Assembly (NCBI GenBank): GCA_905160935.1
Contig: CAJHZI010000294.1
Location: forward strand, 871,001 to 935,000
Length of the DNA stretch: 64,000 nt
DNA from: Enchytraeus crypticus
Taxonomy: Eukaryota; Annelida; Clitellata; Enchytraeida; Enchytraeidae
Direction: 5' to 3'
Shown: positions 10,886 through 23,798 of the stretch, one piece after another
Layout of the letters: each line of letters begins with the position of its first letter
Numbering within the stretch: the stretch's first letter is position 1
Notes under the pieces: generated by a model
Seen by the model: only the letters and a program-made list of their open reading frames with translations
Databases searched by the model: none
What the model was told of the DNA's origin: nothing
Made by a program: the position numbers and the translations under genes

Positions 10886-11911
10886 GTGGACTCCTGCTCA
10901 CTACAGACCAGTTCAGCGTTATCTAGTCATCCTGCCCATCTTAATCATTGTTATAAAGTCGATAAAATATATAATTCTAAATTTTCGTCTAACTTTAAGT
11001 GTTTACTTTCTAATCTTCATAGCCTTAAGAACAAGATATCTGAATTTAATATAGCTATGTCATCTCTTAATATTGATATCGCCTGTCTATGTGAGACTTG
11101 GCTGAACGATTCTATCCTAGATAGCATGATAGTCAGCGGTGATTTTAATGTTTTTAGGAAGGATAGATTAGATAGAAAAGGTGGGGGAGTGGCAATTATC
11201 TGCAGATCCTTACCTAATATTGTATATAAACGGGTTGATATACCTGTCCGATTCTGTACTCTTGAACTACTAGTTTTGAATATTCTTGTAGGCCCCTATG
11301 ATGGTGTCAGACTGGTAGTGGTTTATTGTCCTCCTGACCGGGTACATGATGTATTAATGTGTCAATTGTTAGTATCTGCATTAATGTGTATCAGTTCTAC
11401 TAGTTTGCCTATATGCATTGTTGGCGACTTTAATTTACCTCTTATCGACTGGCGTAAACTAACTACACCCAATCAGCAAACCTATGTCGATATTCTAAGC
11501 TTTTTTATTTCGAATTCTTTTGAACAACTGATTTCTTTTCCTACTCGTGAAAATAATATCCTTGATCTAATTTTTTCAGATAATCCCTCCCTAGTTTCTA
11601 ATGTCACTTACACTACTCCAATTGGCTCAAGTGATCATCTAACTGTACTCTTTAATATCCAAACGAATTTGATTGCATATTCTAACCTTTTCCCCTTATC
11701 TCCTCCTTCGTTTAAAGTCGACCCCTTTAATTTTTCAGTTTATAACTATGACAAAGCTGACTGGGATAGTCTTAAGAGTTTAATCTCTAATGTGGATTGG
11801 TATGCCAACTTGTATGAATGTTGCTCCATTGACGAATGTTGGTACAATTTCTGCTCCATTTTGGACAATTTATTCTCTATGTGTATTCCTAAAAAACCAA
11901 AAAAACTTTAG
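10886..11911 (+). pseudogene. LINE AP-endonuclease domain (ORF2 N-terminal)
   Basis: The 341-codon open frame holds endonuclease motifs in order: SNLHSLKNKISEF, DIACLCETWLN (catalytic Glu), RKDRLDRKGGGVAI, VVVYCPPD, IVGDFNLPLIDW (GDFN) and GSSDHLTVLF (catalytic SDH near residue 250). The endonuclease nicks target DNA to prime reverse transcription. All key residues seem kept, but the frame stops at 11909-11911 before the reverse transcriptase, so ORF2 is truncated. Confidence 0.8.
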
Positions 11912-12098
11912 GTCCTTTACGCAGTAGCATCACCCATTTCAAACCAACTCGCCTTTTAAAAATTTCAAACCAAATTAAGAGAATGATGTGCAAAAAGTTA
12001 AGAGCATAGAGTTTATATAAAACGTCTCGCTCCTATATCAATAAAATGAATTTCCGTATGATTCACTCGATTTAAAAAAGGCAATCAATAAACGGATA

Positions 12099-13764
12099 AT
12101 GCTCTATGAAAATAAACTAATTGCAAGTAAATCTCTCAAGACATTTTACAATTATGTCAAACGTAAAACATCTAGCTCTTGCTCTATTCCTCCGTTAACT
12201 ATACCTAACTCTAATTGCCCTACTGCGTTTAGTGATAGCGATAAATCTTGTATATTAAATAATTACTTTTGCTCGGTTTTTACTAAAGACAATGACGTCA
12301 TGCCAACAATCCATTTCCCAAGTGCCCCTAAAGATGATTTATCCCTTGACCATATTATTATTTCTGAATTCTCTGTACTTATTAGCATCAGTAAATTAAA
12401 TAATAATGGCTCCCCTGGTGCTGACGGCCTACCTCCTTCTCCCCTAAAAAAGCTTAGGCACGTCATTTCTAAACCTCTTTCCACACTCTTCAATTTATCC
12501 TTATTATGGTGAAATTCCTTTGGCTTGGAAACGCTCCATTGTTATACCTATTTGTAAAAAAGGAAATAAAAATGACCCTAACAATTACCGGCCTATATCA
12601 CTTACCTCTATCATCTGTAAGCTTTTGGAAAGGATCATTAAAGACCAATTTCTTGCTTATCTTACTACAAATAAGTTACTTTACTCCAAGCAATACGGCT
12701 TCTTACCCAAAAGATCTACTAACTCCCAATTATTACGATATTTTAACTCTTTGGCTACAAAATTAAGATACGGGCATCAAGTTGACTCTGTTTACCTTGA
12801 TTACTCAAAAGCTTTCGACAGTATTGTACATTCTAAGCTTTTATTTAAATTGCATAAATATGGAATAAACGGCAAACTTCTATCTTGGTGTTCCTCTTTT
12901 TTAAATGACAGATTTTAAGCGGTTAGAATAAACAATTCCTACTCTAACTGGTCTCCTGTGCTCAGTGGGGTACCCCAAGGTAGTGTTTTGGGTCCAATAT
13001 TTTTCCTGGTGTACATCGATGATTTGCACCTCTGCTGTCCTGAACTGGATACCTGAACTATGCATAAATAGTTAACTTTTTCCTTTTTGCCGATGATGCT
13101 AAATTCTTTGTTGATATATAAGTCGCATTCTGATTGTGTTGCACTCCAAAAATCTCTTAACTCCATTCATGCATGGTTAACGAGATGGCAGTTGAACCTA
13201 GCAGTGAACAAGTGTCAAGTATTGTCATTTTGCCTTAGTAAGGATACGTGTATAGAATTTAATTACAAGCTCAATTCTATCAACTTGACCAGGGTCTATG
13301 AAATCACTGACTTGGGGGTGACTTTTACGCAAGACCTTTCTTTCTCCACTCACATCAAAATTATGTGTAACAAAGCCAGGAAAAAATCTTCTATTATTTT
13401 GAATTGCTTTAAATCAAAAGATAAAACATTACTATTTAAAGCATTTACTGTCTTTGTTCGCACTATAATTGAATATTGTTCCAATGTATGGTCTCCTTTT
13501 CGTAAATCTGATATTGATCTTATTGAATCAATTCAGAAGAAATTTACCAAACGTCTTTTTGGATTGAGTGACCTCTGCTATTCTGATAGACTTGAGATAC
13601 TTAATGCTGAGTCACTTGAACTACGAAGATTAAAATCTGACCTATATACATATTATAAAATAATAAATAATTTCATTGATTTGCCGCGCAGTGAATTTTT
13701 TACTTTTAAATCTGGTAAAACCCGAAACAATGGTGCTGCAATATACATAAATACCTTTAGATAA
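12099..13764 (+). pseudogene. LINE reverse transcriptase and C-terminal domain (ORF2), disrupted
   Basis: Across three frames the motifs appear in order: SPGADGLPPSPLKKL, PICKKGNKNDPNNYRPISLT, KLLERIIKDQF, YGFLPKRSTNSQLL, YLDYSKAFDSI (motif A Asp), [13 protein letters not shown] (motif B), then FADDA (catalytic box, about 13088-13102) after two stops and a frame change. The 3' part from 13087 is open for 225 codons and includes WLTRWQLNLAVNKC, DLGVTF and IIEYCSNVWSP, typical of the C-terminal region of this group. Breaks: stop at 12510, TAA at 12916, TGA at 13051 and a frameshift before the catalytic box. Confidence 0.8.
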
Positions 13765-14296
13765 ACGCAAAACGTTATCATTTCAAAAATAGATGTGTCA
13801 GTAAATGGAATAACCTTCCTCAGATTGTCATTAATGCAAGCTCTCTTCCGTCCTTTAAAAAGGGCCTATGTCAATCTGATATAGGCCTACATAAATCTTT
13901 GAAGTATTGCTTTTAATTGTTTTTATTTCCATTTGCTTGTATACTGCTTTTGTATATTTATATTGCTTGTATACTGATTTTAGCGTATTTATTTTAGCTC
14001 TATGTTTGTGATTACCTTCACAATTGTACGTAGTACATTTTAATCCTATTAATTAATCCTTTAATTTTAATTTTCTACTTTTAATGAACTAAATCCGGAA
14101 TATGTAAGCGCTTCCATAGCCTGTATCCTCCGTTCACACAAACGTTTCAATATTTAGCTTTTATATCTGCTTTACCTGTTTTAAATGTCTGATGTGATAA
14201 ATAAATAAATAAATAAAATAAATAAATATACACTTATTGGATGCCTTTGAGATTCTTGCACAATTAATTATTGGATGCCTTTGAGATAAGGTCTCC

Positions 14297-14438
14297 GCTT
14301 ATTATTATTCATTATTATTTATTATTAGTAATAATAGTAGTAATAATAGCTTATTATTATTATTATTATTATTAACATTATTATTATTAACATTATTATT
14401 ATTAACATTATTATTATTAACATTATTATTGGTATTAA

Positions 14439-14510
<72 letters not shown>
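14297..14510. repeat. Long (ATT)n trinucleotide array
   Basis: An almost uninterrupted ATT/TTA array with AACATT interruptions at regular spacing in the middle. It directly precedes a SINE-A copy. Shorter ATT/ATC arrays occur at 14652-14690 and 14907-14997. Confidence 0.85.
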
Positions 14511-14513
<3 letters not shown>

Positions 14514-14515
14514 GC

Positions 14516-14647
14516 TGGAGCCAGTGAGCCGTGGCGATGTCGGTCAGATTTTCGACCGCGGATCAGTATGTGCTGGATTCAAATCCTGGGCTCGCCCGTC
14601 ACTGACATCGCTTTCGAGTGAGGAAACTGACTTTAACATTACCAGCG
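14516..14647 (+). repeat. SINE-A copy (tRNA-derived)
   Basis: The family consensus seen here is GGCGATGTCGGT, TTCGACCGCGGATCAGTATG, a B-box-like ATTCAAATCC, TGGGCTCGCCCGTCACTGAC and CGAGTGAGGAAACTGAC. The B box suggests internal RNA polymerase III promotion from a tRNA-like head (family knowledge). The copy is followed by an ATT-rich tail. Confidence 0.75.
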
Positions 14648-14814
14648 TAACTATTATTATTATTATCACTATTATTATTATTATTGTCATTTTAATAACA
14701 AAGCGAAAAATCTTTTCTTTGGCAGCGACTGTCTATTGGTCTCCAGAGATTCAATGCAGTCTGCTTCAGTGGCACTTTGGCTAATGCGGCTTCCCAGAGT
14801 GCAGAGGAATTATT

Positions 14815-14905
14815 TTAGTCGTTTCTTCTTTAAACTTTTAATTAAATAAAGTCTCTTTTGCTTATTTTTTGCCCAGGGCCCTTTACAGCCCAGGGCATTA
14901 AAAAT
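14815..14905 (+). repeat. Dispersed family F fragment
   Basis: TTTAATTAAATAAAGTCTCTTTT and GCCCAGGGCCCTTTA are found inverted at about 43765-43830. Two copies only, nature unknown; possibly the 3' end of a retroelement. Confidence 0.55.
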
Positions 14906-15059
14906 AGTTATTATTGTTATTATTATTATTACCATCATCATTATTATTGTCGTTATTATTATAATTATCATCATCTTCAGCATCATCATCATCGTCATTT
15001 CTGCTATCCTTCTCAAATGAAATATTGTCATATAATTTCTATAGTTATCTCTTGTATTT

Positions 15060-16595
15060 TGTAACCTATTTGAATTTCAAAATTATTGCTATACCCCTGT
15101 GCTGAAGACACAGTAGCCTACTTAGCCATTATAAATTTATGACTAAATTGTTGCGGCTACAGTTAAACAAGCTGATCGTTGAAGCTGCTAGTTCAAGCTG
15201 GAGGAAGCTAGAGCAGCAGAATCCGCTTATTTGAGGCTGCTTTAAAATAAAAACTCATCGGTACACTACAATGCAATAGTTGCCTATTCCATCATCGAAA
15301 CATCTCTGATATCTTCCTATTTACAAAGATGCTGTCTAGTTCCAGAGGAGTTGGGGCGGATCAAAACTCAAACAAGAAGCATCTCGCTTGTCAGGAAAAT
15401 TTGCTTCAAACTAATCTATAACAGGTTGATCCGTAAGAGTCGTAGCCATCAAATATTATCTAAATACAAACACATTAAAATAATGCAAATGATCAAGAAT
15501 AATTTAAATCTAAAGTGTTACAAAAGCAAATTTTTAATACTCCCCTACATTACATATTCTGAAATCCTCTATTCTCAAGCTTTTACATCAATACATCTGT
15601 GTCTGAAGAACTTTTAAATTCCAATTCATATAAAATGTATCTCATAATATTAGCAAATGGGATTATGTATAGTTTTCTCAAAATCTTAGAACCATCGTTC
15701 AAATATCCACAAAGCGCTACTGAAAGTGAAAAATATTCAGCAGAATGTTCGTGAAAGAGTCGGTTCTATAAGCTTAACAGAAGCCCGGGTATCTGTCGGG
15801 CTGGAGGCAGTGAAGCAAGTTGAATCCTGCGGAGCTGGTAAGTTAAAAACACTCAAGCGCATGCGCTGATGCGCTCATGAAGCAGATGAATACTCTGTGA
15901 AATAAACAGTACAACCTAACGTACTCTAGACTGGAAGCTTTTTATGCATCGGTAGAAATTGTAATTTGTTTAATTAGTGGTCCACTAGTTTATATGCAGT
16001 TGTCTAAACTATTATCAACTTAATAACTTTACTATGCCGTTTAGGCAACTATTACTACATGTATATTAAGATAACTAGTAATCTATCCGAGATCCATTAT
16101 TAAATTAAATTGGAATATTTGATTGCATCGTGTCATTCGTGTGTAGGTTATTTAGAATAGATCAACCGTGAATTGCGCTCTTCAAATGAGTCTACTAAGA
16201 ATTTGCTGACTACACCAATAGGAAACCGTTTATAATTTAGTCATATTTTTCGGGCAAATCGTTAAGGTATGGTTTTATAGAGCAATGGCAGTTGTGATGC
16301 TAGTAACTTTAAAAAGTTAACACACATTATATTGAAATGGCTTCTATTATGATATCTATCACTCTTAACACTACAGATGTTGAATCACCCGGCATGCAGT
16401 TTAGTCAAATATCCATTTTGCTCTCTGATAAGCTCTTCGTATATTGATTCTTTGATGTCAGGAACAGCTATTTAACATCTCATGACATTAACTAACGCAC
16501 ATACATTTAAGCCATTTAGACATTCTTGCTGGCCTATAAGCTAAGTGCTTTACAGAGAGAATGAGCCGTGTTGTGTCTGAGACACTGAAGAATAG
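15060..16595. other. Gene-free stretch
   Basis: No coding signal. A short stretch near 16320-16400 (GATATCTATCACTCTTAA and neighbours) resembles the tail of the SINE-E element at 43.1 kb and of the inverted-repeat element at 61.5 kb. Confidence 0.4.
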
Positions 16596-16599
16596 ATCC

Positions 16600-16852
16600 A
16601 CCGTCTATTCTTCAAACCGCACGTGTCGCAAGAGGCGACTGAGCAAGAATTGAGGAAGGCAACTGAATGCCACCTCAGACGTCATAATATTTCCTAGCTA
16701 TAGGCTACATTAAGATGTGGATAAGGCATATTGCGTTTTGTGATGGGATTAACTCGTTAATCGATGGAGAGCACTATAAGGAGCATTGAAAATAGCATGT
16801 GAGTAGAAATATATACATTGGACCTGCAACTTTGCAGAACACTAGAGAGATA
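16600..16852 (+). repeat. Dispersed family C element
   Basis: AGAGGCGACTGAGCAAGAAT, TGAGGAAGGCAACTGAA, GCCACCTCAGA, GCTATAGGCTACAT, TGTGATGGGATTAACTCGTT and GGACCTGCAACTTTGCAG match the 17.5-kb copy. Confidence 0.65.
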
Positions 16853-16959
16853 GAAAGCGGGTTAATTCCTACAGCAATCTGGTTTCACGCATGCACGATT
16901 GGAATGCGATTTGCGATAGAAGAGCTGATCGGTAAACTAAGTCCTAGATGTTAAAATAG

Positions 16960-17063
16960 AATTCGACCGCGGATCAGTATGTGCGTGGTTCAAATCCTCA
17001 GCTCGCCCGTCACTGATATCGCTTTCGAGTGAAGAAACTGACGTTAGCTTTAGCTTTACCAGC
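16960..17063 (+). repeat. SINE-A copy, 5' truncated
   Basis: Begins at TTCGACCGCGGATCAGTATG, has B box GGTTCAAATCC and ends CTTTAGCTTTACCAGCT. The GGCGATGTC head is missing. Confidence 0.7.
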
Positions 17064-17529
17064 TGTTATCTTATGAGCCTATTGAAATGATTTCAGAGAA
17101 TCTAAGATATTGGTATTTTTGTGAAGAACATATAATTCAACAAACTTTCTGATAAGGATTATTTCACTTGGAATTATATAAGTCATACGGAGCATACATG
17201 TAGGCCCCTGACTATGACATAAACAGGTCGTGTGGTACTGAATAGACGAACATCTCAGCAGAGTCAGGTAGATATTGTTAAACGTTAAAGATATATACGT
17301 TAAAGGTAGATATTGTTAAACTAAAAGGAGGTAAATTTTTATTAAGATTTACACTATAAGTGCATGCTGCATGTATTGCTTCCAGAACAGTACTGATGCA
17401 TTAACTTAAGTAACATTAGCCAATGCTATAGGTTAAAGGACTTATTGGGCTGAGACGGCAGCAAACTGGTTAATTGTCCTGTTGCAAATCTATATTTGCA
17501 GGGATTTAAATTGAGTTATCACCCGATCA

Positions 17530-17857
17530 ATATGCTGCGTTTGTGTAAGAGGCGACTAAGGCAGGAGCTGAGCATGGCAAGCGGGGACCAACCTCATCAT
17601 GAAATATTTTCCCCAGGTTTAAATGGTAATTAGTCCATCTAACTGAGGAAGGCAACGGGAAATCACCTCAAAAGCCAGACTTTTTTCAAACTATAGGCTA
17701 GATAAGGTATGGATAAGGCTTAGACTTTGTGAAGGGATTAATTTGTTCATCTAAGGAGTGCTCTTATGGAGCGAGAAAGCAGACTTTGAGTATAAATATG
17801 TACCTTGAACCTGCCACTTTGCAGCGGACTGAAGAGAGAGAGAGAGAGAGAGAGAGA
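17530..17857 (+). repeat. Dispersed family C element with (GA)n end
   Basis: The most complete copy: GTAAGAGGCGACTAAGG, GAGGAAGGCAACGGGAAATC, AACTATAGGCTAGATAAGG, AGTGCTCTTATGGAGCGAGA, GAACCTGCCACTTTGCAG, then (GA)n to 17857. Other copies also end at (GA)n or, inverted, begin at (CT)n, so the microsatellite belongs to the element. Confidence 0.7.
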
Positions 17858-20017
17858 TGACTCGATCCTATTATATACTTTTAAGCAGTAATGTCATGAC
17901 GTTAAACTTTTTTGCTTTTTTATTGTCAGCTTTACTTAATAGAGTGTAGCATGAGCTACGAGAAAACAAAGAATCAATGTAATTGACTCCTAAATAATGA
18001 GTTTTAGTTTTTAATTACATAAATATAGTATTAATATAGTATTAATAATATAGTATTAATATAGTATTAATAATATAGTATTAATATATACAAATATAGA
18101 TTAATGATTCCAGTTAAGATAAGTGATACAATTCTCACAACAGATCTTGAATGACTTTGTCCAATACGGGATGCTACTCCCTCCAATGCTATAAGCTGTT
18201 GCTTGTTCCATCATGAAGACTGTTCAATACCGGATCCAGTAAATTCGTCACGTGATCAAACGTCGTCCACGCGACCATGACCTATATTTTGACATAAATA
18301 AACGAAGGGGTTCAGTCGCTATTCTCGTAGGATGTTATTCGTTCTACTTTAAATACTCCTCCGCGGACTCCATGTATTCTTGTATTCGTCTAAAAGTGCG
18401 GAAGGTTAAAGCCGAGTATAGCTCGATTTTGAATTCTCTAAATGAAATCTCTCTTTAATATTTCTCATGCCCGGTTCTAACTAGTGGGGTATGCTAGCCA
18501 GTATCATGATGGTGATGCTGACTATGCTACAAAACAAGAACACTACAATGACTAATAGACCAAGAATTGTAACCGGTATCTATGGTTCACAAGTGAAAAA
18601 TGAACCGAGCTTGCTTAATATTTATTGATACTACATATATTTTGATCAAATGTATTGTTATAACACAGCAACTGGTCTCATATTTGAAACACAGACTGGT
18701 CCCAGATTACTTCTATCTATTCATGCTTTTCATTTTTAGACTCATTGACAATTCAGTACTAATACGAACCGTCTCATGTACTCCGTTATTTGTTATTACA
18801 GTTCTAGTTTACAAATGTTCTGCTTCTTTAGCATCCATCTCATCGAGTTATCTATGACGTTGATTGAAGTAGTTGATACTCGAACTTAGAAGTGAAACGA
18901 CTGCGTCGAAAAGTGTCACTGATATTTTTACTTTTTGAATGTGAAGTATTATGAGTATTAAATGATTAGAAACTTTAGCGTATTTTTGTGTGCAAAGTCG
19001 TGCATTGTAATTCTAAGTAGTTGATTCCGTTAACTTGGCAGCTTTTGATTAATTGAATTACGTTCCGCAATTCAAGCACCTCGGTTAGGAGCCGATTGCT
19101 TTAAAAATTCATCCATAAACCAATCAAAAGCTTCTTACTCAGTTTTAGTTTGAGCTTCAGTTTGATAGACTGGTTCTGGTTAAACATAAGGCCATGAAGT
19201 TGAGCATCAATTTGATTTTATTAAATTCTCTGTCAGTTGTAACATTTGTTGTATTATGTTATATTAAAAATATGCTCGTAACTGAAAAATGCCAGTTTTT
19301 ACACGACACAGCAACCGTGATGAGGCAATAATGAGAAATACTTTTCTTTCTTTGAAATATCCAGAAGGCGTTGGATCACAGCAAATGATGATCGGTCTGT
19401 ACTTAGCGTCCACAGATAACCAAGAAAACTGATTATAGGTCTGTACGTAGCTACCACAGACAGAATTACACTAATTGAGAACTGTTGTATCTATGAGAAT
19501 GAGCCTAACACTCGCTCCAGAAAACAAGTACCAATGTTTGTATTCACTATGCTGAAGTGTATTGAGCATTACTTTACAAGTTTTTATTAATTTATTTATT
19601 TATTTACTTGATATTTTGGATTGCACATTACGACACACGATGCATAAATGTATTTAATAAATGTCATTGCGCAGAATTAGGGTAAACCTAGGGCAATTCG
19701 GCACTTATAAAGACCCAAAAGCCAAAATACTATCTCAACTAAGTAACATTGATTATATATATAATACCAAGTACATATTAAGTTTCAGTATTATATAAAA
19801 CATTTTATTGAATTACTAATGTTTAGTTTAAAACGTTTTTCTGTAGACAAAAGGAATTGTCCGTAAAGAGTTTGTCTGGTTTGGCTAAAACCATACATAT
19901 AGGTAAAAATGTGTGTCTATTTTTAGTGTCTTGCCAAATGGCAGACACAAACTACATTCTCCGTAATAGTCATCTCTGTTGTTTACAATGGAGTAACCTA
20001 TCACTAATTATTGATCA
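17858..20017. other. Gene-free stretch
   Basis: A degenerate TATAGTATTAA repeat is at 18022-18085. Nothing else is recognisable, and the 68-85 codon frames here show no family features. Confidence 0.4.
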
Positions 20018-20505
20018 GATCTAGGCTATAATGTTATCCCATCTAGGCTATGTTGAAATCATCTAGGCTATGTTGATCTCATCTAGGCTATGTTGAACTC
20101 ATCTAGGCTATGTTGAACTCATCTAGGCTATGTTGATCTCATCTAGGCTATGTTGAACTCATATAGGCTATGTTAAACTCATATAGGCTTTGTTGATCTC
20201 ATCTAGGCTATGTTGATCTCATCTAGGCTATGTTGATCCTATCTAGGCTATGTTGATCTCATCTAGTCTATGCTGAACTCATCTAGACTATGTTGATCTC
20301 ATCTACGCCATGTTGAACTCATCTAGCTATGTTGAACTAATCTATGCTATGTTTATCTCATCTAGTCTATGTTTATCTCATCTAGTCTATATTGAACTCC
20401 TCTATTCCATTTTGAACTCATTTGGGCTATGTTGAACTAATCTAGGCTATGTTGAACTCATCTAGGCTATGTTGAACTCATATAGGCTATGTTGAACTCA
20501 TCTAT
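20018..20505 (+). repeat. Minisatellite, 20-bp unit, about 24 copies
   Basis: The unit is ATCTAGGCTATGTTGAACTC with a common GATCTC variant at its end. Central copies are more diverged than outer ones. Confidence 0.85.
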
Positions 20506-20509
20506 TACG

Positions 20510-21225
20510 ATTCCTTGATAATAGAAAATCTATTTTTTAAACATTGATCACATTGCCATCGAGGCCTAATCGAGGAGTTAAGATGAATGGCGACCTTAGA
20601 GTAAAAATAGTTTTACGTCATGGTTATCCTGATCTTGCAATATCCTTCTGGCTCATGGTTATAAGTTGAATGCCTAAAAATCTGAAGAATTGAGCGTGGA
20701 CACAATCATGTTTCAAGTCTTAGAACTTCCTGAACCCTCCATCACGCCATCCTGGCATGACCTGTTGGCCGCGGGACTGAGTTGTGGGTGTATTGGGGCC
20801 TATAGTAAAAAGGTGGGGGTTATGATTGCGGGTTAGATAAGGAGCAGTGAAAAACTTATTGAAGAAACTTTTTACGTGCAGAAACAAAACTGAATTTAAG
20901 ATTTGACTAAAAGTGAACTTAATATTAGACTAAGAAGTAGTAAGGATGACATTGTCTTTTATTAATTTAAAAAAAAGAGTTGAAAAGAATTGAACAATCT
21001 ACACTTGACTCGAGTGGCAGAATCCTCTTCGTGCTTAAAGTTAAAGAAGAATTCTCGTTTAAGCAATTTCTCATGTGCAGTAGGTACTTGAAAAGCGAAT
21101 AGTTAGAATTTCACAGCGATTTAGCGATACTTGCTCAGAAGCATAAATTATGCCTTTTTTATGCTATTAATGATAAGTGATAAGCAATCCTCTATCTATC
21201 GTAATCTCTTATTTTTATCTCTCTC
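20510..21225. other. Gene-free stretch
   Basis: Nothing recognisable, with a short G-rich patch near 20805-20835. Confidence 0.4.
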
Positions 21226-21315
21226 TCTTCGCTCTCTCTTCTCGTCTTTCTTATCCTCTCCCCTCTACTATCCTCTCCTCTCCTCTTATTTCCTCACTGC
21301 TCCTCTCACTCTCTC

Positions 21316-21356
<41 letters not shown>

Positions 21357-21357
21357 A
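21226..21357. repeat. (CT)n microsatellite
   Basis: A pyrimidine-rich run ending in a nearly pure CT tract at 21305-21357. Open frames over it are composition artefacts. Confidence 0.85.
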
Positions 21358-21949
21358 ATTCTCCTCGTTTAGCTAAGTCTTTAATCGCTTTTCACCACAG
21401 GCAGGCTGATGCTGTTCTATTAAAGCCTACATGTACGGCGGTTACTAATATCAGCCTATAAAAATGCAGCTTCTAAGGCATATTTTATTGCTTCTTCAGA
21501 TACTTTTATTGCTTCTTCGGTATCTGCTTTAATTGATTCTGCAAAGCACCTGCTGGTCTATTTCAAAGCATTAAGTTTAGTTTTGTTTATACATCATTTA
21601 GTGATAACTGACATTTCGAGCACATAAATAATTTACATGTTCACTTTAATGACATTAATTGAGCAGTGCAGCTCATCAACAAATGAGAAGCCACAGTGTA
21701 GAATTCCGGGTTCTATCCGCATCACTGTGTTTTTAAAGCTGACATAAAATTTTATTCACTAACTATATATTGCTCAAAAGAATAGTTTTTTTTCAACGTC
21801 GTAATTACTTAAGCTAATTCATTTAATATTTCAGTGCCCTATCGAGATTATGGAAGTTTACATTTCTATTGTTATTCGGCTATGCAAAATTCATTGAGTA
21901 TTATTTGTCAAATGATATTCTGCATCAGTTATACTCTTCTCTTTTATTG

Positions 21950-22090
21950 CACTGCCTACCGGCAGGTACATGGTATATAACGCCTCCACTCATCTCTATC
22001 TACCGTCTTTCTCTTCATGTCCACATACGAGTGGATCTTTAAATTATTTATATTATTTCTTGTGAGATACCATTATTCTTGGGGAATTCT
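21950..22090 (+). repeat. Dispersed family D fragment
   Basis: TTGCACTGCCTACCGGCAGG, ACGCCTCCACTCATCTCT, TTCATGTCCACAT and GAGTGGATCTTTAAAT match 47.94-48.05 kb, where the copy abuts a (CT)n tract. Confidence 0.6.
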
Positions 22091-22561
22091 GCTTATAACG
22101 AGGTTTTCCCCCTGTGCCTTCCTCAGCTTCGACTAACATTTACTGGGCAGGGTCGTCATTCCCCAAGAAAACAACCATGTTAACCCATAAGTTATACATC
22201 ACGCCTATACAGTATACGTTATAAATATGCGTGGTTATATGTGCACGCAACATATAATCACGTGTATGCTGATATACGCACGCAGACATTTGAAGCAACA
22301 CAGGGTGGACATGTAGGCAGCATGGACTCGTGACTGCGCACACGACGAACAATCAAATTACGCAGGTCGTGTGACCGGTCCAGACATCAGTCTTCTACAG
22401 CGTCAACGCTTAAAAATTCTTCCCGTCTAGACTTTTCTGTTTTAATCAGCGACAGACGTGTGAGGGGCTGGGAAGCCTTTGCCCCTCAGGGACGAGGCTA
22501 GGGTCATAAAATACAAGGGGCTATTTAGGGGGGGGCGTAAATGGGGGTCTTTATTCCGATT

Positions 22562-22564
<3 letters not shown>

Positions 22565-22607
<43 letters not shown>
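22565..22607. repeat. (TA)n microsatellite
   Basis: A pure TA run between G-rich flanks. No inverted repeat is evident around it, unlike several other TA tracts here. Confidence 0.85.
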
Positions 22608-22610
<3 letters not shown>

Positions 22611-22689
22611 AGACAAATGGTTGAAAAGTTGGGGGCAGAGCACGGAAATTAGAGGGGGGGGGGTCTTAGCCTCTTATAGTCTCGTCCCC

Positions 22690-23795
22690 GTTTCCCCTCG
22701 ATTCTATTTAAGGTTTCTTCATACAAGCAGTATTAGCTTCCCGTAAACTATCATTTAATTATTTCGCCACCACTAGTTACAGGGTGTGACCGACTCGCAC
22801 GTGTACCTTCTTGTCATGTTACATGACCATAGCGAAAGTTGTGTGTATAAAATCTATGCATGAAAGAAAGATGTGAGCCTTTAATATCCCGAAGAACGTG
22901 TCTTTATGTCTGGAGATTAATGACTATTATGTAAGAATACCGTCTGAGATTTTCATGATTGAGCAGAAGCATATTGCCACAGTGACACCTCTGCAGTGTT
23001 CGTTAAAAGTTGTGTGATGGCAGTTCGTTTGCCTGTATAGTAGATTTTTGCAGCTACTGTGTTTTTAATAGACTAGTTTATAAAAGATAAGCTTATAATA
23101 GACTAGCTTATAATAGACTAGCCTATAATATTTTAGCTGATAGGAGACTATCGTACAATAGTGGTGGATAGGGAAAATATGACATGACTTGAAAGGGTTT
23201 AGCGTGTTCAAGCAAGCATTGAGAGACCAATGTCGACATTTCTTTTTTGCACCGTTGTGTCCATCAATGTCACACAGGGAAAAGAATTCAGACTGGTAGG
23301 CCTATGAAATGATAGCGTTACAAAGAATCTGTATAAAAGTCAAAGGGCTTTACAGTTTTATTTTATCAAAACTCATAATAGCGCTCAGAATTAGAAGTAA
23401 ATACAAGCGAATTTGTTGTGTTGAAATCAGTGACATCGGTATTGATTAGACTTCAGTTGCATCAGCTGTAATCGTCATTGGAGCTACAGAAATCCCCTTA
23501 AGGCTAAAAGAAGAAGGTAGCTGTGCTCTCTTTACTAAGTAATTGTCGTCTTATTTAGAAATTATGCAAACTCGACATTATGTTTCTTATTCTTATTATT
23601 GATTCTTATTATGCTTCTTAGTAGCTTCCATTTGTGACTTCTGGTAACAATGTTATAAGAATGCTTTTATATCTAAATTTTATGAAATTTGTGGAGTTAC
23701 TAAAATAGTTTGTTTTATATAAACATCATATTTTTTGAAAATGAAAAAAAAATTGTACAAACAAATGAAAAAAATTAAAAAATGATGTTCTACAA
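22690..23795. other. Gene-free stretch
   Basis: No supported feature. A small repeat of TATAATAGACTAGC lies at 23070-23130. Confidence 0.4.
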
Positions 23796-23798
23796 AGA

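Larger units (their letters stand above)
10203..14226 (+). mobile_element. Near full-length, inactive non-LTR retrotransposon (CR1/L2/Jockey-like)
   Basis: Order on the plus strand: an ORF1 C-terminal remnant (to about 10628), an AP-endonuclease reading frame (10886-11911), reverse transcriptase in broken frames (about 11912-13050) and a C-terminal domain (13087-13764). An AT-rich 3' UTR ends in a (TAAA)n-type tail at about 14198-14226. This is the standard layout of APE-type LINEs. Stops at 11909, 12916 and 13051 and at least one frameshift make it inactive. The exact clade cannot be fixed by eye. The 5' boundary is uncertain, and the start given is only where AT-rich repeat-like sequence begins. 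Confidence 0.75.

Noticed and set aside
12290..12300. TGACGTCA-type site
   Set aside because: It lies inside the reverse transcriptase part of a dead LINE, so a regulatory role is unlikely.
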